Below, one piece after another: positions 6,795-13,320 of a stretch of DNA of 64,000 nt. The notes beneath the pieces are model-generated. The model saw only the letters and a program-made list of their open reading frames with translations. It was not told the DNA's origin and searched no databases. How positions within the stretch are numbered: position 1 is the first letter of the stretch; each line of letters starts with the position of its first letter. This stretch comes from Acidobacteriota bacterium (GTDB lineage Bacteria > Acidobacteriota > Terriglobia > Acidiferrales > UBA7541). The stretch spans positions 1 through 64,000 of the forward strand of contig JAJYLB010000013.1 of the NCBI GenBank assembly GCA_021788095.1, in the 5' to 3' direction. Made by a program: the position numbers and the translations under genes.

Positions 6795-8939
6795 TTAGCG
6801 GGCGCCGACGGGCGTTTCGTTGGCGGCATCGGCGTGCTGGCCGTTGCCGTTGCCATTCGCGTGGCCGTTCCCGTTTTCCGGCGCCGCCGGAGCGATTCCC
6901 GCGCCGATCGTGACGAGCTGCTCGGCGGGCTTCTTCAGCACCATCTCCTCGTAGATCTGCCGCACCTTGGCCGCCTCTTCCATCGCCTGGCGGCGCCGCG
7001 CGCGGTCTTCGTCGGCCGCGTAGAGCGGGATCTCCTCGGAGTACTTCGGCCGGACGCGAGCCGCATCGGCGGGATCGACATGGAGCGAATGCTCGTAGCG
7101 ATCGAGGTTCACCGACTTGCCCTTGGCGTAGATCTCGTGCTTGCCGTGCGTCTTGTACCACTCGGCGACGGTCGCGTTCTTGTACATGTTTTCGATGATC
7201 TTGCGCCAGCCGATGCCCGTGTTATAGGCGCAGAAGGAGATCTCGCCGAGCTGCGTGGCGTAGGGGATGATGCACATTTCGGTCCGCCGGAAATCGTAGT
7301 TGAACAGATCCTGGAACCACATACCGGCGACGAACAGGAAGTTCCACGGGTCGGACTGGCGGCGCTTCATCGCGTCTTGGTAGGTGCGATTCGGGTTGGT
7401 TCGGCCGTACTTTTTGTCCGAGTCCTTCGATACGGACCACGTCTTGTCGAACTTCATCCAGATGTCGCGCAGGCTCAGGCTGGGCGGGGCCTGGAACGGC
7501 CGGTAGTGCTTGAGGAGGGCGAGCACCATCATGGCGGACGAGAATTTCTTTCCGCGCGCGGCGTCGGTGATCTTCTTCATATCCTCGATGAGCCCGGGGA
7601 CATTGAGGAACTTGGGCACCGGCGCCCATTCCTTCGTCGTCTTGTTGATCATGACGGCCGTGCCCACGCCGCAATTGGGGTGGCAGCCGCAGCTCAGGTG
7701 GCCCCACTGCGCCTCGGGCCCGGCCACCATGTCGGCGAAATCGGCGAACGGGCTGATGAGGGAGATGGGGAACCAGTCGCGGGTCGGCTCGATCTGGCCC
7801 ACCTGCTTGCTCACGTCGATCGCCATGTGGGAGAGCGTGTAGCGCTGGTGCATGCGCCGCTCGGGCGTGATGTCCTCGTCGCGGCCGGTGAAGCTGACCG
7901 GCTGGAAGCTGACGAAGGCGATCTTGTCGGGATTCTCCATCGCGAACTTCACGATGGGGCCGACCTGGTCGTTGTTCACGTTGTTGACGATGGTGGTGAC
8001 CAGCACGATTTCGATGCCGGCCTCGTGGAGGTTCTCGATGGCGCGGAGCTTGACGTCGAAGAGGTTGCCCACGTGGCGATGGCTATTGGCGTCGTTGCCG
8101 ATGCCGTCGAACTGGAGGTAGACGTAGCGGAGCCCGGCCTCGAACGCCTGCCTCGAATACTCCTTGCTCTTGGCGAATTCGATGCCGTTGGTCGCCGCCT
8201 GAACCGAGTTGTAACCCACCTTGCGCGCGTAGCGGACCGCATCGAGGAAGCGCGGGTGCATCGTCGGCTCGCCGCCGGAGAACTGCACCGACATCTGCCG
8301 CCGCGGCTTCACCTGGATGGCGTTGTCGAGGAGCTCCTGGATCTCTTCCCAGCTCAACTCGTGCACGTAGCCCACTTGGTTCGCGTCCATGAAGCAGGGA
8401 TCGCACATCATGTTGCAGCGGTTCGTGAGGTCGACGGTGAGGACCGAGCCGCGGCCGTAGCGCACCGTGCTCGAGCCGTGGTGGTGCACGCTCTCGTCGT
8501 TATGCGCGGGAATGTCGCGGCCGGGGAAATTCGCTTCGATCCAGGTCAGGAAACGGGAATCCTTGGCCATCAGGTCTTCGTACCGGCCGTGGATGGGGCA
8601 CTCCTTCACCATCCACACTTGGCCATCGCGCTCGATGATCTGCGCCTTGATCTCTCCCACCTTCTCGTGAACGAGGTCCTGCCAGTCCTTTCCCCCGTTC
8701 AGAATCGCGGAACGCGCCTCCTTCACGCAATCGGGGCACAGCGAGTCGGTCGAGCGGGGCCAGCCGAGCGTCGGCTTGGATTTCTCCCAGGATTTCAGCA
8801 TCGGCCGGTCGGACCATTTCGGCGTGAACGAGGGATTCGGGCTGCGCTTGTTGAAGTACTGGATGGCATCGAAGGCCACGCCGGCAGTCCGGCAAAGGGC
8901 CGCATCGAAGCACTTCAACAGTCGTTGATTGACAGCCAT
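6795..8939 (-). CDS. radical SAM enzyme of the COG1964/tetraether-lipid-synthase (Tes/Mss) type
   Basis: A 714-residue cytosolic or membrane-associated enzyme. The start is the ATG preceded by AGGGGG, rather than an in-frame codon 17 positions upstream. Order of parts: a Cys/His site (C68-P-D-C71 and C114-P-I-H117) resembling the rubredoxin-like knot of MJ0619-type proteins; the radical SAM core with C175-x3-C179-x2-C182, followed by FMDANQVGYVHE; the SAM-binding GGEP at 222–225; then C417-G-C419-H-P-N-C423 and the isolated C556 and C570, probable ligands of auxiliary Fe–S clusters; and finally an Asn/Gly-rich tail after about 688. Archaeal Tes joins lipid tails to make membrane-spanning tetraethers, and bacterial Mss relatives are linked to membrane-spanning diabolic-type acids. 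The family call is strong; the lipid function is inference. It is monocistronic, with its own terminator. Confidence 0.8.
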   Translation of the reverse strand: MAVNQRLLKCFDAALCRTAGVAFDAIQYFNKRSPNPSFTPKWSDRPMLKSWEKSKPTLGWPRSTDSLCPDCVKEARSAILNGGKDWQDLVHEKVGEIKAQIIERDGQVWMVKECPIHGRYEDLMAKDSRFLTWIEANFPGRDIPAHNDESVHHHGSSTVRYGRGSVLTVDLTNRCNMMCDPCFMDANQVGYVHELSWEEIQELLDNAIQVKPRRQMSVQFSGGEPTMHPRFLDAVRYARKVGYNSVQAATNGIEFAKSKEYSRQAFEAGLRYVYLQFDGIGNDANSHRHVGNLFDVKLRAIENLHEAGIEIVLVTTIVNNVNNDQVGPIVKFAMENPDKIAFVSFQPVSFTGRDEDITPERRMHQRYTLSHMAIDVSKQVGQIEPTRDWFPISLISPFADFADMVAGPEAQWGHLSCGCHPNCGVGTAVMINKTTKEWAPVPKFLNVPGLIEDMKKITDAARGKKFSSAMMVLALLKHYRPFQAPPSLSLRDIWMKFDKTWSVSKDSDKKYGRTNPNRTYQDAMKRRQSDPWNFLFVAGMWFQDLFNYDFRRTEMCIIPYATQLGEISFCAYNTGIGWRKIIENMYKNATVAEWYKTHGKHEIYAKGKSVNLDRYEHSLHVDPADAARVRPKYSEEIPLYAADEDRARRRQAMEEAAKVRQIYEEMVLKKPAEQLVTIGAGIAPAAPENGNGHANGNGNGQHADAANETPVGAR

Positions 8940-9005
8940 GCACCACCCCCTATTGGGTTTTCTAAGATTGCGCCTGGGGCCTTCGATCATTGCCCGCTTG
9001 CTCCC

Positions 9006-9029
9006 CGCAGGCCCTTTGATGTGCCTGCG
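9006..9029 (-). other. leader hairpin upstream of the radical SAM gene
   Basis: The 295 bases between the radical SAM start and the next gene contain a 7-bp perfect hairpin (CGCAGGC paired with GCCTGCG, 10-base loop), about 70 bases before the start codon on the minus strand. No convincing promoter and no known riboswitch motif was recognised in the stretch, so this may be a structured 5' leader or chance pairing in GC-rich DNA. Confidence 0.3.
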
Positions 9030-9234
9030 AACCCAGGCTGGAACGAAGACGAGTCTCGCTCCGGCAGCGCCAAAGTGTCCAGAGGGTTACGCCCAAGGGT
9101 CTAAAACCGGGGTTCAACGGTCGTCTGGAGACACCGAGCGGGGAAGCCCGAAGTTGGCCTAACCCATGAAGGGCAAAGCATTTGGAGCGAAAAAGGAGGC
9201 TGCGAGGGGTGCGCGGGACGCTGCCCGGCAGGCC

Positions 9235-10374
9235 TCAATCGGTTTCGTCCATCAATTCCGGGCGAAGCAGCGCCGCGGCGAAGTGGCCCAAGGCCACGGC
9301 GTCGCTCTCTTCATGCTCGATCCAGCGCACGGCGCAATGCTGCCGCATGTAGCGGCTGGCTTGGGAATCGCTGATCCCCAGATAGCTCGCCAGGCGCGCC
9401 CGCACCGAGCCCTGCCGCCCGCGCCGGCCGGAAACGAACTGATCCATTCCCGAGCGCATATTTCTGCACGCTTCCAAGTAGTACATCGTCGTGAGATCCG
9501 AATCGGACACGAGGTAGACGCCCGGACTCGCGGGCACTTCGTGCAACTCTTCGAGGGGATAGGGGTGGGAGGCGAGCAGTTGCCGCAGCTTGCCTTCGAG
9601 CGCCTTGATCTCAGAAGCCAGCGCCGGCTCTCCACGGCGGTAGATATGAATGGCGGGCAGGGTCTCTCGCTGGCCGTGGCGCGCGGCTGCCGGGCGCGGC
9701 TCATCTTCATGCGCTCGCGCCGCAGGCGCTGGAGCTGCCGGGCGCGCCGCAGGCGCTGGAGCTGCCGGTCGTGCCGCGGCGTGTGGGGGCGGCTCGGCAG
9801 GTGGGGCGCTTCGAGGCCGCGCTGCCTCTTCCGTTCCTTCCTTGCGGCCAGGACTCCGGCGTCTGCCGCGGCCGCCGCGGCGCCGGCGGCGGCGCCCGGA
9901 AGGCGCCTCCGCGGGAGCGGGAGTTTCAGCGGCCGCCGCGGAGACCGCCTCGACGGCGGGAACGCTCCTTGCTTCTTGCGGCTCGTCCGGCTCGGTTTCC
10001 GGAATTGCTTCTGGCTCGGCATCCGGTTCCGACTGCCACGGAGCCGGCTCGGCAGGGCCAGCCTCGGCAGAAGCCTCTTGAGCCGCATGCCGGCCCGGTC
10101 GCTCTTCCGGCACGGGCGCGGGGAGCGGAGCGCCATGTCGCCCGAGCGCTTCCTCCGCCTTCTGCTTCCATTCCGAGCGGCGGAAACGTTCCCAGGCGCG
10201 CCGATACCAATCGACGGCGCGCTCGATCCGCCCGGCGGCCTCCTCGAGCTGGGCTAGCTCAAAGGCGACCATGCCATCGCGCGTCTTATCGAAAAGCTGT
10301 TCGAGCCGCGAAGTCGCGTCGGAGCCGGCTTTCGCCCGGCGGATCCGCGCCCGAATTTGTCTCCAGTCTGCCAT
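9235..10374 (-). CDS. hypothetical protein with degenerate GIY-YIG-like C-terminus
   Basis: A 379-residue protein in three parts. Residues 1–80 form charged helices reminiscent of a TPR pair (ELAQLEEAAGRIERAVDWYRRAW). About 85–255 is low-complexity Pro/Ala/Arg/Glu sequence with the tandem unit RPAAPAPAA. From about 275 comes a compact domain with SPGVYLV, then YYLEACRNMRSGM, and near the end ALGHFAAALLRPELMD. The spacing resembles a GIY-YIG nuclease, with GVY and YYLE replacing GIY and YIG. The usual catalytic Glu appears to be Gly and the terminal Asn is missing, so it is probably not an active nuclease. Its role is unknown and it lies divergent from queG. Confidence 0.6.
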   Translation of the reverse strand: MADWRQIRARIRRAKAGSDATSRLEQLFDKTRDGMVAFELAQLEEAAGRIERAVDWYRRAWERFRRSEWKQKAEEALGRHGAPLPAPVPEERPGRHAAQEASAEAGPAEPAPWQSEPDAEPEAIPETEPDEPQEARSVPAVEAVSAAAAETPAPAEAPSGRRRRRRGGRGRRRSPGRKEGTEEAARPRSAPPAEPPPHAAARPAAPAPAARPAAPAPAARAHEDEPRPAAARHGQRETLPAIHIYRRGEPALASEIKALEGKLRQLLASHPYPLEELHEVPASPGVYLVSDSDLTTMYYLEACRNMRSGMDQFVSGRRGRQGSVRARLASYLGISDSQASRYMRQHCAVRWIEHEESDAVALGHFAAALLRPELMDETD

Positions 10375-10460
10375 GAGCGGATTCTAACCTAAGCGGGCGC
10401 TTTCTTCCTATGATTCCGAGGCTTGGAGCCAAGGAGGGGGCGGCTTGGTGGGGGATGGGG

Positions 10461-10529
10461 CAGGTGGCAGGTGGCAGGTGGCAGCTAAGAGAAGCGCGCG
10501 GGCAGGTCCCGAATCCCGAAGGTTCGGGA
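10461..10529. repeat. 7-bp tandem repeat and adjacent palindrome
   Basis: Three exact copies of CAGGTGG at 10461–10481 are followed by a palindrome at 10514–10529 (TCCCGAA, GG, TTCGGGA). The palindrome resembles the one at 293–308. Both lie in the gap just upstream of queG. Confidence 0.55.
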
Positions 10530-10552
10530 GCCCACGCCACGCGCGGCGTAGA

Positions 10553-11770
10553 ATGGCTTCGATGGCTCCGGTGGGCGAGCGGGAACGCACGGAATGGATT
10601 ACGGCCAAGGCTCGTGAAGCGGGGATCGACCTGTGCGGCGTAGCGCCGGCGAGCCGCTTCCCCGAACTCGACCGCATGACGGAATGGCTCGAGCGCGGCC
10701 ACGCGGGCGAGATGCGCTACCTGCACGACCCGCGGCGGCGCTCGCTCGACCGCGCCCTGGAAGGCGCCAAGAGCGTGATCGTCTGCGGCGCCAGTTACCG
10801 CACCGGTGAGCCGCTCTCCACTCAGATCCTTTCCGAAGGCGATCGGGAACGGCCGCGCGGCTGGATCTCCCGCTACGGCTGGGGCGACGACTACCACGAC
10901 GTGCTCTTGCCGCGTTTGCGGCTGCTGCTCGATGCCATGCGGGCGGAGCTTGGGGACCTCGACTCGCGGGCCTACGTGGACACCGGGCCCATCGTCGAGA
11001 GGGTCGCCGCCAAATATGCGGGGTTGGGCTGGCTCGCGAAGAACACCTGCCTGATCAACCAGAAATGGGGTTCGTTTCTCTTCCTCGGCGTCATCGTCAC
11101 CACACTCGCCTTCGAGCCAACGCTCGGACCCGACGCCGCTCCCCCGCCCGATCTCTGCGGCTCCTGCCGCCGGTGCATCGACGCCTGCCCCACCGGAGCG
11201 TTCGTCGAGCCGTACGTCATGGATGCGCGGCGCTGCATCGCCTATTTCACGATCGAGTTGCGCGGGCCGATACCCGAGGAGTTCCGTCCGGCGATGGGGA
11301 AGATGGTCTTCGGCTGCGACATCTGCCAAGACGTTTGCCCGTGGAACCAGAAAGCCGCGCGAGCCGGCTCGGCAACGCTCGGCCGGATTCCCGAATTCCT
11401 GCCCCGCGTCGTTCCCCCGCCCGCCGATCCCCGGGGCCCGGCGCCGGCAGGGGCGACGACCGCTCGGGCCACCGCCTCCGCCCACGGGCCGTCCGGCGCG
11501 CATTCGTTTTTCGCGCCCGAACTCGAGTGGCTGGCGTCGCTCGACGAAGGGGAGTACCGGCGCGTCTTCCGTGGCAGCCCGGTGAAGCGCGCCAAGTATC
11601 GCGGCCTCGTTCGCAACGCGTGCGTCGCGTTGGGCAACGCCGGCGGCGAGCTGGGGCCCGAGGCGCGCGCGCGGATCGAAAAGCTACTCGAACGCCTCGC
11701 CGCCTCTCCCGACGATCTGATTGCCGGGCACGCGCGCTGGGCGCTCGCTCGGCTTCAGGCGGTAAGCTAG
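10553..11770 (+). CDS. queG: epoxyqueuosine reductase QueG
   Basis: A cobalamin-dependent iron–sulfur enzyme that reduces epoxyqueuosine to queuosine in tRNA, the last step of Q synthesis. It has 405 residues from the first ATG. The conserved YVDTGPIVER segment holds the proposed catalytic Asp. Two 4Fe-4S motifs follow (CGSCRRCIDACP and CDICQDVCPWN), and the C-terminal HEAT-like part binds tRNA in known structures. There is no Shine-Dalgarno sequence. A TAGAAT hexamer at 10549–10554 overlaps this ATG and lies 7 bases before a second in-frame ATG at 10562, so a leaderless start at 10562 is quite possible. tgt, which inserts the Q precursor, is at 58481. Confidence 0.93.
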   Translation: MASMAPVGERERTEWITAKAREAGIDLCGVAPASRFPELDRMTEWLERGHAGEMRYLHDPRRRSLDRALEGAKSVIVCGASYRTGEPLSTQILSEGDRERPRGWISRYGWGDDYHDVLLPRLRLLLDAMRAELGDLDSRAYVDTGPIVERVAAKYAGLGWLAKNTCLINQKWGSFLFLGVIVTTLAFEPTLGPDAAPPPDLCGSCRRCIDACPTGAFVEPYVMDARRCIAYFTIELRGPIPEEFRPAMGKMVFGCDICQDVCPWNQKAARAGSATLGRIPEFLPRVVPPPADPRGPAPAGATTARATASAHGPSGAHSFFAPELEWLASLDEGEYRRVFRGSPVKRAKYRGLVRNACVALGNAGGELGPEARARIEKLLERLAASPDDLIAGHARWALARLQAVS

Positions 11771-11805
11771 TGGGGAAACAACCACCGAAGGGAAAGGACT
11801 GTCCG

Positions 11806-12342
11806 ATGCCAACCGAGCCGGGAGTTTACGCCGTCATGGAAACGACGATGGGTACCATCGTGTGCCGCTTGTTCGAAAAGGAAGCGCCAAAGACCGTACA
11901 GAATTTCGTGGAGCTGGCCGAGGGCCGGCGCAACTGGCAGGACAGCGTCAGCGGAAAGAAAGGGCCGGGGCCGCTCTACCACGGAACCATCTTCCATCGC
12001 GTGATTCCCGATTTCATGATCCAAGGGGGCGATCCCAGCGGCACGGGCATGGGCGGCCCGGGCTACCAATTCGAAGACGAGACGAAGGGCTCGGCGCGGC
12101 AGTTCGACAAAGCCGGCAAGCTCGCCATGGCCAATGCCGGCCCCAACACGAACGGCTCGCAATTTTTCATTACGGTGGCGCCGACGCCCTGGCTCACCGG
12201 CAAACACACGATCTTCGGCGAGGTGGTGGAAGGGCAGAGCGTCGCTGACCATATCTCTCAAACGCCGCGCGACCGGCAGGACCGTCCGAAGACTCCCGTG
12301 GCGATCCAGACGATTCGTATCGAACGGATTGGCGGGAAGTAA
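11806..12342 (+). CDS. cyclophilin-type peptidyl-prolyl isomerase
   Basis: A 178-residue cyclophilin that catalyses cis–trans isomerisation of prolyl bonds. The core motifs are all present: FHRVIPDFMIQGGDPSGTG, the ANAGPNTNGSQFFI stretch and TPWLTGKHTIFGEV. There is no signal peptide, so it is a cytoplasmic form. The ATG is preceded at 8 bases by AAAGGA. It follows queG by 35 bases on the same strand and may share its transcript. There is a small insert (RRNWQDSVSGKKGPGP) between the first strands and the FHRV motif, as in several bacterial cyclophilins. Confidence 0.93.
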   Translation: MPTEPGVYAVMETTMGTIVCRLFEKEAPKTVQNFVELAEGRRNWQDSVSGKKGPGPLYHGTIFHRVIPDFMIQGGDPSGTGMGGPGYQFEDETKGSARQFDKAGKLAMANAGPNTNGSQFFITVAPTPWLTGKHTIFGEVVEGQSVADHISQTPRDRQDRPKTPVAIQTIRIERIGGK

Positions 12343-12406
12343 GCGGCAGTTCCGGTTACGACGCTCGGCGGGGCCGCCACGACGCGGGGCATCGAGGCGT
12401 GCGGCG

Positions 12407-13237
12407 CTACCGCCGCCGGCGACGCCGGGATTTGCGGCGAGCCCGCGGCGAGCTGTTTTCCTGCCGGGCCGTGCCGAGGCGCTGGCGCGGCCGCGGCCTG
12501 CGTGCGGGGGCGCGAGTGCGCGAACGCCGCGCCGGACGACGCGACCGTCGCTTGGCTGGCCGCGAGGGCTTGCGCCGTGGCGACGATCGCCTGGGACGAG
12601 CGCGCGAGGCGCTGGCGCGGAGGCCGCGGAAGGCGGCGCGCACGGCCTCGTCCGCGCAGGATTCAAGTTCCGCCTGGTAACGCGCTGCCGCTTCGCGGGC
12701 CTGGACGAGCATCGAGGGGTCAACGAGGAAGGCGCAGCGGTCGACGAACGCGCCGGCGGCTGGCGCGGAGTCAGCGGACGCCGGCATGCCGCGAGACCCG
12801 CCAAGGCGGGCAGGCGCCCGCGGCTCCAGCGCGCCGGCTTCGCGGCTGGCCAGGCGCAGATACATCGCCAGGTCCTTGCGAAACGATTCGCGTTCCTCGC
12901 CATCCCAGGCGAGCGAGCCTCCGAGAAACGTGAGATAGGCTTCGCGGAAACGCGCTGCGACTTCGCTCTGGCCCAAGCTGGAAAAGCGCGAGCCGACGAG
13001 CGGGGGCAGGGTGTGCTCGATGCGCGCGGCAACGAGCAGGAGCGATTCCCGCTCGATCGCACCGAGGAATTCGGCTTTGCGCTCGGCTTCGCCTGCCAGG
13101 CCCGGCCGGCGATAGTCGGAGCAGTAGGCGTGGACGAAGCGTGCGGCGCGCTGCTCCTCGAACACAAGCCCCACCACCGCGCGGGCTACCAATCGCGCGC
13201 GAGCGGCCAGGGCGTGGGCTTCGTCGGCGGCCAGCAC
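12407..13237 (-). CDS. hypothetical protein with very Arg-rich C-terminal tail
   Basis: A 276-residue protein I do not recognise. Residues 1–200 are mostly helical and well mixed (for example REAYLTFLGGSLAWDGEERE). From about 205 to the end the sequence becomes Arg/Pro/Ser/Ala-rich and finishes in RRRRRR, much like the disordered nucleic-acid-binding tails of histone-H1-like bacterial proteins. The proposed start is GTG. No Shine-Dalgarno is visible, but TATAAA (13246–13251) lies 8 bases upstream, the spacing expected of a leaderless mRNA. It sits downstream of lon in the same direction with its own apparent promoter. The opposite strand is also open for long stretches, so the call depends on the plausible first 200 residues. 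Confidence 0.55.
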   Translation of the reverse strand: MLAADEAHALAARARLVARAVVGLVFEEQRAARFVHAYCSDYRRPGLAGEAERKAEFLGAIERESLLLVAARIEHTLPPLVGSRFSSLGQSEVAARFREAYLTFLGGSLAWDGEERESFRKDLAMYLRLASREAGALEPRAPARLGGSRGMPASADSAPAAGAFVDRCAFLVDPSMLVQAREAAARYQAELESCADEAVRAAFRGLRASASRARPRRSSPRRKPSRPAKRRSRRPARRSRTRAPARRPRPRQRLGTARQENSSPRARRKSRRRRRR

Positions 13238-13320
13238 AACCCGGATTTATACCAGAGTGCCGGGTCAAATGGCACGAGCCATTCGAAAATGCCCAGGAGC
13301 GGATGCCTGCGCCACCTCCG

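Noticed and set aside
6834-9104. Rightward 756-codon open frame opposite the radical SAM gene
   Set aside because: It is an antisense artefact of GC-rich codon use; the leftward gene has all catalytic motifs, a ribosome site and a terminator.
8940-9234. Known riboswitch upstream of the radical SAM gene
   Set aside because: No cobalamin, SAM, c-di-GMP or other conserved core was recognised; only a simple hairpin is visible.
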